Shown here: piece by piece, positions 1 through 6,847 of the stretch
Position numbering within the stretch: the first letter of the stretch is position 1
Layout of the letters: each line of letters starts with the position of its first letter
Assembly: GCF_938017705.1 (NCBI RefSeq)
Contig: NZ_CALIIS010000072.1
Location: 1-9,566, forward strand
DNA from: an uncultured Campylobacter sp.
GTDB lineage: Bacteria; Campylobacterota; Campylobacteria; Campylobacterales; Campylobacteraceae
Length of the DNA: 9,566 nt
Direction: 5' to 3'
Program-made: the position numbers and the translations under genes
Notes under the pieces: model-generated
What the model was told of the DNA's origin: nothing
The model's database searches: none
What the model saw: only the letters and a program-made list of their open reading frames with translations

Positions 1-1796
1 TACATAGCTTCTGCTAGTTTGTGGCTAGCTTTGCTTAGAGCTTCTACTTTTGCATCGATCTGCTCTTTTGAAGAATTTTCATCTTTTAAGACCTCTTTTA
101 GATCGTTTAGCGCAGCTTCGATGTTACTTCTATCTTCAGCTGGGACTTTCTCGCCAAGCTCGCTCATACTCTTTTCAGTTTGGTGAACTAGTGCATCTGC
201 TTGATTTCTAGTCTCAACTGCATCTTTGCGCTTTTTGTCCTCTTCTTTGTGAAGTTCAGCATCTTTTACCATGTTGTTTATCTCTTCTTCGCTTAGACCG
301 CTTGATCCAGAGATAGTGATGTTTTGAGCTTTACCAGTTGCTTTATCTTTTGCTGAAACAGTTAAAATTCCGTTCGCGTCAATGTCAAACTCAACTTCTA
401 TTTGAGGTACGCCTCTTGGAGCTGCTGGGATGCCTTCGAGGTTGAAATTTCCAAGTGATTTATTATCCCTTGCAAACTCACGCTCACCTTGTAAAACCAT
501 GATAGTAACGGCACTTTGGTTATCTTCAGCAGTTGAGAAGACTTGGCTTTTCTTAGTTGGTATAGTTGTACCTTTTTCTATGATCTTAGTCATCACGCCG
601 CCAAGTGTTTCGATACCAAGGCTAAGTGGAGTAACGTCAAGAAGTAGCACATCTTTAACGTCACCTTTTATAACCGCACCTTGGATAGCAGCACCGATAG
701 CTACGACTTCATCAGGGTTTACGCTCTTATTTAGCTCCTTGCCGAAAGCCTTTTTGACCTCCTCTTGCACGAGTGGCACGCGCGTCGAGCCGCCAACCAT
801 GACGACCTCTTTTATGTCGTTCATGCTAAGACCTGCATCGCTTACGACCTTTTTGAGAGTGCTTATGGTCTCATCTACCAAAGAATCGATCATACTTTCA
901 AATTTGGCCCTGGTGATGGTTTTCATTAGGTGCTTTGGACCTGTGGCATCAGCAGTGATGAAAGGTAAATTTACCGTCGTTTCCATCGCGCTGCTTAGCT
1001 CTTTTTTGGCGTTTTCCGCAGCCTCTTTTAGGCGTTGCATAGCCATGACATCGCCGCGTAAGTCGATGCCTGTTTCAGATTGAAATTCCGAGGTTAAAAA
1101 GTCGATCAGTTTGTTATCGAAATCATCGCCGCCCAAAAACGCATTACCGCCCGTAGCAAGGACTTCAACGACGCTATCGCCGGTTTCTAGCACGGTTACG
1201 TCGAATGTGCCGCCGCCCAGATCGTAAACTACGATCTTTTCAGATTCTTTTTTATCCAGTCCATACGCAAGCGCTGCTGCGGTCGGCTCGTTAATGATAC
1301 GAAGCACGTTTAGGCCCGCGATCGTTCCTGCTTCTTTCGTCGCCTTTCTTTGGCTGTCGTTGAAATACGCAGGCACGGTTATGACCGCATCTACGACGGG
1401 CTCGCCCAAAAACGCCTCCGCGTCCTCTTTTAGCTTGATCAGCACCTTGGCTGAAATTTCTTGCGGCGTATAAACCTTGCCCGCGATCTCTACCGCGCAC
1501 GCGCCGTTTCGGTCGATGATTTTATATGGTAGGCGCTTTTTGGCTTCCTGCGCGTTTTTCTCGTTCATCATAAGACCCATGATGCGCTTGATTGAATAGA
1601 TCGTCTTTTCCGGGTTAGTGACTGCTTGGCGCTTGGCGCTGTCGCCTACTAAAACCTCGCCTTTGTCGGTGAAAGCGACTACCGACGGAGTGGTGTTTTT
1701 ACCCTCTTTATTCGGTATGATCTTGCTCTCGCCACGCTCGAATATGCTTACGCACGAGTTTGTTGTTCCTAGGTCGATGCCTATGACTTTTGCCAT
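1..1796 (-). CDS. dnaK: Hsp70 chaperone DnaK, 3' end cut by the window edge
   Basis: ATP-dependent chaperone of the cytoplasm that binds exposed hydrophobic peptide segments and works with DnaJ and GrpE. The frame is open from the ATG at 1796 to the left edge, giving 598 complete residues plus part of a Tyr codon. Visible motifs are the phosphate-1 loop GIDLGTTNSC (6-15), VYDLGGGTFDV (190-200), VGGSTRVP (334-341), the interdomain linker DVLLLDVTP (382-390), the substrate-binding domain (about 391-500) and a charged helical lid. The usual DnaK is about 620-640 residues, so only about 25-30 residues of the tail are missing. A good ribosome site (AAAGGA) lies just before the ATG. It is the third gene after hrcA and grpE, 45 nt downstream of grpE. 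Codon use changes strongly along the gene: third-position G+C is about 70% around residues 93-148 but about 30% after residue 358. Confidence 0.98.
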   Translation of the reverse strand, partial: MAKVIGIDLGTTNSCVSIFERGESKIIPNKEGKNTTPSVVAFTDKGEVLVGDSAKRQAVTNPEKTIYSIKRIMGLMMNEKNAQEAKKRLPYKIIDRNGACAVEIAGKVYTPQEISAKVLIKLKEDAEAFLGEPVVDAVITVPAYFNDSQRKATKEAGTIAGLNVLRIINEPTAAALAYGLDKKESEKIVVYDLGGGTFDVTVLETGDSVVEVLATGGNAFLGGDDFDNKLIDFLTSEFQSETGIDLRGDVMAMQRLKEAAENAKKELSSAMETTVNLPFITADATGPKHLMKTITRAKFESMIDSLVDETISTLKKVVSDAGLSMNDIKEVVMVGGSTRVPLVQEEVKKAFGKELNKSVNPDEVVAIGAAIQGAVIKGDVKDVLLLDVTPLSLGIETLGGVMTKIIEKGTTIPTKKSQVFSTAEDNQSAVTIMVLQGEREFARDNKSLGNFNLEGIPAAPRGVPQIEVEFDIDANGILTVSAKDKATGKAQNITISGSSGLSEEEINNMVKDAELHKEEDKKRKDAVETRNQADALVHQTEKSMSELGEKVPAEDRSNIEAALNDLKEVLKDENSSKEQIDAKVEALSKASHKLAEAM

Positions 1797-1841
1797 TTGT
1801 TTATCCTTTGTGTTGAATTTAAAATTTTAAAATTTGGGCGA

Positions 1842-2417
1842 TCATTTCGCCACCACCACCATAGCGGCGCGCAAAACGCGCTGCTTATACATATAGCCTT
1901 TTTGATATACTTGAACGATATCGCCTTTTTTAGCGCCTTCGGCTTCAATCATCGAGATGGCGTTATGCACGCTAGGATCGAATCCCGCATCCGTCGCTAT
2001 CGGAACGATACCGTATTTTTCAAAAGTCTTTGTAAAAAGGCTTAGACATTGTTTTACGCCGACTTCGATTTTATCTGCAAGCTCATTACCTTCCACATCA
2101 ATTTTGGCGGCCTCCTCAAGCGCGTCGATTATCGGCAGTAGATCTTTTGCAAAGCTCTCGCTAGCGTAAGCAACAGCGCTATCTTTTTCCTTTTCCAAAC
2201 GTTTTTTGAGATTTTCAAAATCCGCATTGGCGCGGTAAAATTTATCAGTGATCTCACTTAGATCGTTTTGAAGCTTTTGTATCTGCGCGTCGGTATCATC
2301 GCATGTCTGCACCTCTTGCGGCTCGCTCGCTTCTGACGCGCACTGCTCGCAAACCTCTTTTTCTTCACTATCGCACGCTGCGTTTTTATCGCCGTGCTCT
2401 TTAAATTTATGGCTCAT
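1842..2417 (-). CDS. grpE: GrpE nucleotide exchange factor
   Basis: Co-chaperone that releases ADP from DnaK and so resets the Hsp70 cycle; cytoplasmic and dimeric in the family. At 191 residues it has normal length. The order is an acidic, probably disordered N-terminus (1-42), a long coiled-coil helix (about 43-85, heptad-like IQKLQNDLSEITDKFYRANA), then the globular beta domain ending in the GrpE signature near FDPSVHNAISMIE (146-158) and VLRAAMVVVAK (181-191). The ATG overlaps the hrcA TGA as ATGA, and AAAGGAG sits 5 bases upstream within hrcA, so translation is probably coupled. The N-terminal tail is unusual in carrying Cys15, Cys23, Cys26 (a CxxC pair) and Cys39 plus His3 and His8. Cysteines are uncommon in this part of GrpE proteins as I know them. 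Confidence 0.97.
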   Translation of the reverse strand: MSHKFKEHGDKNAACDSEEKEVCEQCASEASEPQEVQTCDDTDAQIQKLQNDLSEITDKFYRANADFENLKKRLEKEKDSAVAYASESFAKDLLPIIDALEEAAKIDVEGNELADKIEVGVKQCLSLFTKTFEKYGIVPIATDAGFDPSVHNAISMIEAEGAKKGDIVQVYQKGYMYKQRVLRAAMVVVAK

Positions 2418-3202
2418 GCTACTCCTTTAGCGTAGTTAAAAAATTTCTCGTAATTCTCGTAAACGCTGCCTGCGCAGATCATCGTAGCGTCCTCGCCTTC
2501 GAATTTTACGGGGCGTTTGATCCCCATAAATCCGTGCTCGAAGTAGGGCGCGAAGATCAAATTTTTAGTAAAATTTACGGCGATCGAGGGGTTGAGTAAA
2601 ATTTTAAACCGCTCGTCTTTGAAAATTTTATACGCCACGACCTCGTTACAAAGAAATTCGATTTTAGAATTTTTTAGCTCCCTGATCTTGGTGCTAAGCT
2701 CGCGCAGACCGATCTGCATCGAGGCTAACTCCAAATCTCCGAGTGAAATTCCTATTAAATTTGATAAGAATTTAAAAACTCTAAAATCGTATTTTAAGAT
2801 AATCTCATCCGTTCTAAATGTAAGGATTATGAAACGATCATCGTGATTGATGACTTCGCTTAGGGCTTCGTTTTCGGCGTTGAAAATCATACAGTAAATT
2901 TCAAAATCCTCAAGCACCGCTTCTAGCTCGCGAGCATCGTCTATTTTTAACTCATCGTCGAAGCTAAGTCTAGCGCGCCAGTAATCCTGCATCGTCGCAA
3001 CCGTCGGAATTCTACCACCGCTTACATGAAGCTGCGTCAAAGCCCCCTCATCGCTTAAGCGCTTAAAATAAATTCGAATGCTAGACGCTGACATCGCTAC
3101 GCCCATACGCTCACCCAGCTCTGAAGATCCGATCGGGGTATTGCTATCGAGATAGGCGGAAATGATGGATTCCAGGATCATATCACGTTTATTCGTTTTC
3201 AC
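2414..3202 (-). CDS. hrcA: Heat-inducible repressor HrcA
   Basis: Winged-helix repressor that binds CIRCE operators and, in the family, needs GroEL for activity. With a GTG start at 3202 the protein is 262 residues, close to what I recall for Campylobacter HrcA. The N-terminus KRDMILESIISAYLDSNTPIGS matches the HrcA opening, the DNA-binding helices fall at roughly 20-50 and the RIPT wing motif is at 64-67; the rest is the divergent GAF-like and dimerisation part. The frame stays open to 3295 (TTG-like and ATG options), but those starts would read through the promoter and CIRCE, so they are rejected. GTG 3202 has a weak AAAGAG about 9 bases upstream. GTG 3211 is also possible but lies inside the operator with no spaced ribosome site. 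It overlaps grpE by 4 nt and heads the hrcA-grpE-dnaK operon. Confidence 0.95.
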   Translation of the reverse strand: MKTNKRDMILESIISAYLDSNTPIGSSELGERMGVAMSASSIRIYFKRLSDEGALTQLHVSGGRIPTVATMQDYWRARLSFDDELKIDDARELEAVLEDFEIYCMIFNAENEALSEVINHDDRFIILTFRTDEIILKYDFRVFKFLSNLIGISLGDLELASMQIGLRELSTKIRELKNSKIEFLCNEVVAYKIFKDERFKILLNPSIAVNFTKNLIFAPYFEHGFMGIKRPVKFEGEDATMICAGSVYENYEKFFNYAKGVA

Positions 3203-3204
3203 TT

Positions 3205-3231
3205 TTAGCACTCTTTCGGTAAGATTGCCAG
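3205..3231 (-). promoter_or_regulatory. CIRCE operator (HrcA binding site)
   Basis: The plus strand reads TTAGCACTC (3205-3213), 9 bases, then GATTGCCAG (3223-3231). The CIRCE consensus is TTAGCACTC-N9-GAGTGCTAA. One half is perfect and the other matches 6 of 9, with the exact spacer length. It starts one base downstream of the -10 box, so it covers the likely transcription start, the classical place for HrcA autorepression. The degenerate half is promoter-proximal. Confidence 0.9.
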
Positions 3232-3232
3232 T

Positions 3233-3262
3233 ATTATACAACATTGAGTGGTAGGATGTCAA
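3233..3262 (-). promoter_or_regulatory. Sigma-70 promoter of hrcA-grpE-dnaK
   Basis: On the minus strand a perfect TTGACA (3262-3257) is followed after 18 bases by a perfect TATAAT (3238-3233). The predicted start is about 3226, giving a leader of roughly 25 nt to GTG 3202 and placing CIRCE over the start site. A consensus -35 box is unusual for Campylobacter promoters, which normally lack a conserved -35. Confidence 0.88.
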
Positions 3263-3324
3263 GGTTTTTATATAAATTTTATAAAATTTTAGCAATCGGG
3301 TCCTGAGTTTGCTAAATTTTAACT

Positions 3325-3486
3325 ATGATTTTTGAGGTGAGCGTAATTCTTGGAATTCTTGGAATTCTTGGAATTCTTGGAATTCGCCACGGCGCCATCG
3401 CGGTAAATTTTATCGTATTTTTCGTATTCGTAAACGTAATTTTACCAAACAACCGGCTTAGAGCTTCGCCGTATGCGCCAGATTAA
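3325..3486 (+). CDS. Possible small hydrophobic protein with GIL repeats, 53 aa
   Basis: An ATG at 3325 opens a 53-codon frame to TAA at 3484-3486. The product is not recognised. It starts MIFEVSVI, continues with four GIL/GI triplets encoded by the 9-bp repeat (residues 10-20), then RHGAIAVN and a strongly hydrophobic VNFIVFFVFVNVILP (27-41), and ends in a polar tail NNRLRASPYAPD. Overall it resembles a small membrane peptide, as in type I toxins or holin-like peptides, but no family can be assigned. Against it: no clear ribosome site before the ATG (GAGGTGAG lies inside the frame) and no known homologue. The hydrophobic pattern could be chance in AT-rich DNA. Confidence 0.25.
   Translation: MIFEVSVILGILGILGILGIRHGAIAVNFIVFFVFVNVILPNNRLRASPYAPD
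3345..3385 (+). repeat. 9-bp tandem repeat AATTCTTGG, 4.6 copies
   Basis: Four exact copies of AATTCTTGG (3345-3353, 3354-3362, 3363-3371, 3372-3380) are followed by a partial AATTC (3381-3385). Copies 2-4 and the partial copy each complete an EcoRI-type GAATTC palindrome. The unit is a multiple of three, so copy changes would keep any overlapping reading frame. It lies 83 bp upstream of the hrcA -35 box and about 340 bp before the atpB -10 box. Confidence 0.95.
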
Positions 3487-3720
3487 TTCTATATTTGCAA
3501 TAATGGCGAATTGGCAGTGTAGCCGCAAATTTCGTGCTTACTAGCAAAAATTTTGTCATTTGCTGTAAATATGGAGCTAAATGCCAAAAAACGCAAAATT
3601 CCCGCATAAATGGCGCGCAAGCTAGACGAAAGTGCTAGGCAAGCAAAGCGGTGTGAGAACTCGCAAAGCTCAAAATTTTATTCGCTGACGCAAATTTAAA
3701 TATACTTTAACGAATAGAAG

Positions 3721-3728
3721 TGTAAAAT
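3721..3728 (+). promoter_or_regulatory. Likely -10 box for atpB
   Basis: TGTAAAAT at 3721-3728 contains a Campylobacter-type TAAAAT -10 hexamer directly preceded by TG. It would give a leader of about 25 nt to the atpB ATG at 3760. The same octamer stands at a similar distance before gatB. No -35 box is evident, as is common in this genus. Confidence 0.5.
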
Positions 3729-3759
3729 ATGTCTCAAATTTTAACGATCAAGGGTTTTT

Positions 3760-4440
3760 ATGCTAAAAGACATCTTCCTTTTCGGCGGTTTAATTTCTTA
3801 CGACCACACTTTTATCTACCTTTTTTACTTCTTTTTGGTCGTCGCTATCATCGTAGCCGTCGCGCTTTGCTCCACTCGCTCGCTTCAGCTTGTACCACAC
3901 GGCATGCAAAACATCGCCGAAGCCTACCTAAGCGGCGTACTAACGATCGGTAAGGATGCTATGGGCAGCGAGGAACAAGCCAAAAAATATCTTCCGCTAA
4001 TCGCAACATTGGGATTTGTGATATTTTTTAGTAACGTTATCGGCTTGGTGCCGGGCTTTGAGTCACCGAGCGCGAGTTTAAATTTAACCCTTTCACTTAC
4101 GCTTTGCGTTTGGTTGTATTACCATTTTGAGGGCGTTCGCGAGCATGGCGTGATCAACTATCTAAAGCACTTTATGGGGCCGGTGAAAATCCTAGCTCCG
4201 TTTATGTTCGTCATAGAGATCGTCTCGCATTTTTCGCGCGTCGTATCGCTTTCTTTCCGACTTTTCGGAAATATCAAAGGCGACGATACCTTCCTGCTCG
4301 TTATGCTTACTCTCGCTCCTGCGCTAATACCGATGGTACCATTCGCGCTGCTTACTTTTATGGCGATTTTGCAGACTTTTATTTTCATGGTTTTAAGCTA
4401 CGTTTATCTAGCGGGCGCCGTGATCGTCGATGAGCATTAA
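3760..4440 (+). CDS. atpB: ATP synthase F0 subunit a
   Basis: Stator subunit of the membrane-embedded F0 motor; it forms the proton half-channels beside the c-ring. It has 226 residues, the short form typical of Campylobacter. Hydrophobic helices are at about 17-39, 79-98, 105-121, 143-160, 176-200 and 201-222. The essential arginine is Arg167 within SLSFRLFGN (163-171), and the last helix has the conserved Gln205 in LQTFIFMVLSYVYLAGA. The ATG is preceded by AAGGG at suitable spacing. The gene stands apart from the other F1F0 genes, as is normal in Campylobacter, where atpB lies away from the atpFHAGDC cluster. It overlaps the next gene by 11 nt, so the two are probably co-transcribed. Confidence 0.97.
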   Translation: MLKDIFLFGGLISYDHTFIYLFYFFLVVAIIVAVALCSTRSLQLVPHGMQNIAEAYLSGVLTIGKDAMGSEEQAKKYLPLIATLGFVIFFSNVIGLVPGFESPSASLNLTLSLTLCVWLYYHFEGVREHGVINYLKHFMGPVKILAPFMFVIEIVSHFSRVVSLSFRLFGNIKGDDTFLLVMLTLAPALIPMVPFALLTFMAILQTFIFMVLSYVYLAGAVIVDEH

Positions 4441-4654
4441 TTTTAAGCGAAATTTCTTATACTTCCTCGTGGGTGCGTCGTTCGGATTGATCTTCGTCGG
4501 CGCATTCGTCTTTTTTGCCTATCCGTCATTTTATTTTTTGGGGTTAAAATTCCTCTTCATCTGCACCGCTCCCGGCGTGATATGCGTCATCATTACCTGC
4601 TTGATGGTCGATGTTTTCGATCTGAAAGAAAAGCTCCTTAGCGGCGGCGAGTAA
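4430..4654 (+). CDS. Small two-helix membrane protein downstream of atpB
   Basis: A 74-residue protein of unknown function. It begins with a basic MSINFKR, followed by two membrane segments at about 9-30 (YFLVGASFGLIFVGAFVFFA) and 38-60, and ends in a charged DVFDLKEKLLSGGE tail. The positive N-terminus suggests both ends are cytoplasmic. Its ATG lies inside the last codons of atpB (11-nt overlap) and has no strong ribosome site, so translation probably depends on ribosomes finishing atpB. From memory, C. jejuni also has a small integral membrane protein gene next to atpB (Cj1203c/Cj1204c), which supports a real conserved gene and hints at a role linked to F0 assembly, though this is inference. 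Confidence 0.85.
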   Translation: MSINFKRNFLYFLVGASFGLIFVGAFVFFAYPSFYFLGLKFLFICTAPGVICVIITCLMVDVFDLKEKLLSGGE

Positions 4655-4702
4655 AAATCTATCCGATTAAATTTTAAAATTTAGCCGCGCCGCGCGCCGC
4701 TA
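4639..4702. repeat. Inverted repeat enclosing a 16-bp perfect AT palindrome
   Basis: TAGCGGCG (4639-4646) is complementary to CGCCGCTA (4695-4702). The 48-nt interval contains the perfect palindrome TAAATTTTAAAATTTA (4668-4683). The left arm lies in the last codons of the small membrane protein gene. No U run follows, so this is not a standard intrinsic terminator; it could still fold in RNA at the operon end. Confidence 0.5.
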
Positions 4703-4726
4703 CAAGCGAGTATTAAAGCAAAAAAT

Positions 4727-4734
4727 TGTAAAAT
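4727..4734 (+). promoter_or_regulatory. Likely -10 box for gatB
   Basis: TGTAAAAT (4727-4734) is the same octamer as before atpB. It would give a leader of about 27 nt to the gatB ATG, which has AAAAGG 7 bases upstream. It suggests gatB is transcribed independently of the atpB pair. No -35 box is clear. Confidence 0.45.
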
Positions 4735-4767
4735 TACGCGAAATTTTTATTCTAAAAGGTTAAGTTT

Positions 4768-6189
4768 ATGTTTGAAACCGTGATCGGCCTGGAGGTACAC
4801 TGCCAGCTAAATACCAAAACCAAAATTTTCTGCTCCTGCCCCACGAGCTTCGGCGACGAGGCGAATTCGCACGTCTGCCCGACCTGCTTGGCGCTTCCGG
4901 GCGCTCTTCCCGTGCTAAACGAGGAGGCGGTTAAAAAAGCTATCAGCTTCGGCACCGCCGTTAATGCGACGATTAATCGCAAGTCGGTATTCGACCGCAA
5001 AAATTACTTCTATCCCGACCTTCCCAAGGCGTATCAAATTTCGCAGTGGACGATCCCGATCGTCGAGCACGGCGAGCTTTTTATAGCTGCGGACGGACAG
5101 AGCAAGCGCATCGGCATCACGCGCGCGCACCTAGAGGAGGACGCGGGCAAAAATAATCACGAAAGCTCGCGTAGCCTCGTCGATCTAAACCGCGCCGGCA
5201 CGCCGCTTTTGGAGATCGTAAGCGAGCCTGATATGCGCTCTGCGGACGAGGCGGTCGCGTATCTAAAAAAACTCCACAGCATTTTGCGCTTTTTAAATAT
5301 CAGTGACGCGAATATGCAGGAAGGCTCGTTTCGCTGCGACGTAAATGTCAGCATCCGTCCGCAAGGCGAGCAAAAGCTCTACACGCGCGTGGAGATTAAA
5401 AATTTAAACTCCTTTAAATTTATCCAAAAGGCGATCGAGTTTGAGATCGAGCGTCAGATCGAAGCGTGGCAGGACGGCAAATATGAGCAAGAGGTCGTGC
5501 AAGAAACCCGCCTTTTTGATACCGCTAAGCTCATCACCAAGCCGATGCGCAGCAAGGAAGACAGCGCCGAGTACCGCTACTTCCCGGACCCCGACCTGCT
5601 AACCGTGATCGTGGATGACGAGATGCTAGCCGCTGCGCAGCAGATTCCCGAGCTACCCGATCAAAAAAAGGCACGCTACGTCCGCGAGCTGGGCGTTAAA
5701 GAGAAGGACGCCGAGATCATAATCTCGACCTACGAAAACGCGCGATTTTTCGAGGATCTCATCGCTGCGGGGCACGAGCCAAAACTCTGCGTGAGCTGGC
5801 TTACCGTCGAGCTTGCGGGCAGGCTCAAAAACGGCGTTACGATCGAGGACTCGCCCGTAGGTAGCGCGAAGATGAGCGAGCTTTTAAGCGCGATCGAAGG
5901 CGGCGCAGTGTCTCAAAAGGCCGCCAAAGAGGTGCTTGATTATCTAATGGAGCACGACGAGGCCGTAAGCTCGGTTATCGATAAGCTTGGCTTGAGGCAG
6001 GTAAGCGACGACGGCGCGATTTTAAAGATCATAGCGCGCGTGATGAGCGAAAACGAGGAGAAGGTCGCGGACTATCGCGGCGGCAAAGACAAGCTATTCG
6101 GCTTCTTCGTAGGCCAAGTGATGAAAGAGGGCAAGGGCGCGTTTAACCCCGCGAAGGTGAACGAGCTTCTGAAACAGAAGCTGGGCTGA
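4768..6189 (+). CDS. gatB: Aspartyl/glutamyl-tRNA(Asn/Gln) amidotransferase subunit B
   Basis: Subunit of the GatCAB enzyme, which converts misacylated Glu-tRNA(Gln), and Asp-tRNA(Asn) where needed, to the amidated forms. GatB carries the kinase/transamidation site and binds tRNA; GatA supplies ammonia. At 473 residues it is full length. The zinc-binding cysteines are Cys22, Cys24, Cys37 and Cys40. The motif DRKNYFYPDLPKAYQISQ (76-93) and the family signature VDLNRAGTPLLEI fit well. The C-terminal part (about 325-473) is the helical and YqeY-like tail that grips tRNA. Local G+C is high (55-60% in lines counted by hand), above the dnaK 3' half and the intergenic DNA. From memory, gatB-gpsA adjacency is also seen in C. 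jejuni. gatA and gatC are not in the window. Confidence 0.98.
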   Translation: MFETVIGLEVHCQLNTKTKIFCSCPTSFGDEANSHVCPTCLALPGALPVLNEEAVKKAISFGTAVNATINRKSVFDRKNYFYPDLPKAYQISQWTIPIVEHGELFIAADGQSKRIGITRAHLEEDAGKNNHESSRSLVDLNRAGTPLLEIVSEPDMRSADEAVAYLKKLHSILRFLNISDANMQEGSFRCDVNVSIRPQGEQKLYTRVEIKNLNSFKFIQKAIEFEIERQIEAWQDGKYEQEVVQETRLFDTAKLITKPMRSKEDSAEYRYFPDPDLLTVIVDDEMLAAAQQIPELPDQKKARYVRELGVKEKDAEIIISTYENARFFEDLIAAGHEPKLCVSWLTVELAGRLKNGVTIEDSPVGSAKMSELLSAIEGGAVSQKAAKEVLDYLMEHDEAVSSVIDKLGLRQVSDDGAILKIIARVMSENEEKVADYRGGKDKLFGFFVGQVMKEGKGAFNPAKVNELLKQKLG

Positions 6190-6337
6190 TTTCGCAGCTT
6201 TTGCGGGTGGCAAACGGCGAATAAAAGGCGGCGCGATGCATGCGATAGATGAAGCCTCTGGGATAAAATTTTAAATCCGCTAGCAGCGTTTTGCTTCGAG
6301 CTAAAGTTTTCACGCGCCAATGACGAAGGCTTTTGCG

Positions 6338-6346
6338 TGTTATAAT
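6338..6346 (+). promoter_or_regulatory. Candidate extended -10 promoter after gatB
   Basis: TGTTATAAT at 6338-6346 is a perfect extended -10 (TGnTATAAT). No good -35 box is present. It is about 150 bp beyond the gatB stop and points into the hairpin-bearing part of the gap, with no ORF nearby to explain it. A chance match is possible. Confidence 0.35.
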
Positions 6347-6500
6347 TTCATTCGGCGCGATCTCGGAGGCTACCCGCTCTGTTTCGCGCACGTTTTGTTC
6401 TTTTGAGCTAGTTTTTTTCTCGTGCGAGTCGTTTGTGTCGAGCGTCGGTCTGCGACGGAGTGGTTTAAGAAGCGCGTCCGTTAGGAATTTTACTCACGGC

Positions 6501-6668
6501 TACCGTCAAAGCACGGTAAAGCTCTCAGGGAATACGTAAATAGCTCTGCTTGCGAAAGCAAGAACGAAAGCTCGGTGTGCGGTGGGTAGGATCGAATACG
6601 CAGGGTCGAATTTGAGTGGCGAGTCGATGTGTAGGCTAAATTTAATCAATCGCCGCGTCGGATACGCG
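6501..6668 (+). other. Possible structured RNA region with three hairpins
   Basis: Three short perfect hairpins occur in 170 bp: TACCGT-caaagc-ACGGTA (6501-6518), CTTGC-GAAA-GCAAG (6549-6562, a GNRA tetraloop) and CGCGT-cggat-ACGCG (6654-6668). The region lacks the AAATTTT words that fill the flanking DNA and lies downstream of an extended -10 box. I do not recognise tmRNA, RNase P RNA, SRP RNA or a known riboswitch. Strand is assumed from the promoter; the stems are strand-symmetric. Confidence 0.22.
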
Positions 6669-6847
6669 TGCCTCAAACCTTGCGCCAAACGATATAACGT
6701 GGTGAGCGAGACCGCAAGATCATCTAGGCTCAAAGCACGCCTTGAGAGATTTAAGCGGATTTAAAAGTGCGATTTGCGCTTAAGCGTCTGAGTAAAATTT
6801 TTAAAAATTTGATTTGCTTTGGCGATGCACGAGTGAAATTTAAAACG

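Larger units (their letters stand above)
3263..3722. other. Divergent spacer between the hrcA promoter and atpB
   Basis: This gap of about 460 bp separates the minus-strand heat-shock operon from plus-strand atpB. It holds a 9-bp tandem repeat and an overlapping possible small ORF, described separately. From 3487 to 3720 I see only AT-rich words such as AAAATTTTA and tiny open frames of 12-29 codons without ribosome sites. No RNA gene or terminator hairpin with a U run was recognised. Confidence 0.6.

Noticed and set aside
430..1083. Long plus-strand open frame of 217 codons antisense to dnaK
   Set aside because: It lies fully opposite a certain dnaK coding region; its Ser/Leu-rich composition is typical of a complement-strand shadow.
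3203..3295. Longer N-terminus for hrcA starting at 3295
   Set aside because: It would translate through a consensus promoter and the CIRCE operator, and adds residues with no counterpart in the HrcA family.
3610..3699. 29-codon frame beginning MARKLDESARQ before atpB
   Set aside because: Too short, no ribosome site, and composition typical of chance frames in Campylobacter spacers.
4639..4702. Intrinsic terminator after the small membrane protein gene
   Set aside because: The GC arms are 48 nt apart with no U run after the right arm.
6178..6200. Inverted repeat AAGCTG/CAGCTT spanning the gatB stop as a terminator
   Set aside because: Six pairs with an 11-nt loop and only a short T run followed by GCG; too weak to call an intrinsic terminator.
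6333..6764. Three overlapping open frames in the gap after gatB (two plus, one minus)
   Set aside because: They overlap on opposite strands, lack ribosome sites, use weak starts in the minus case and resemble no family.
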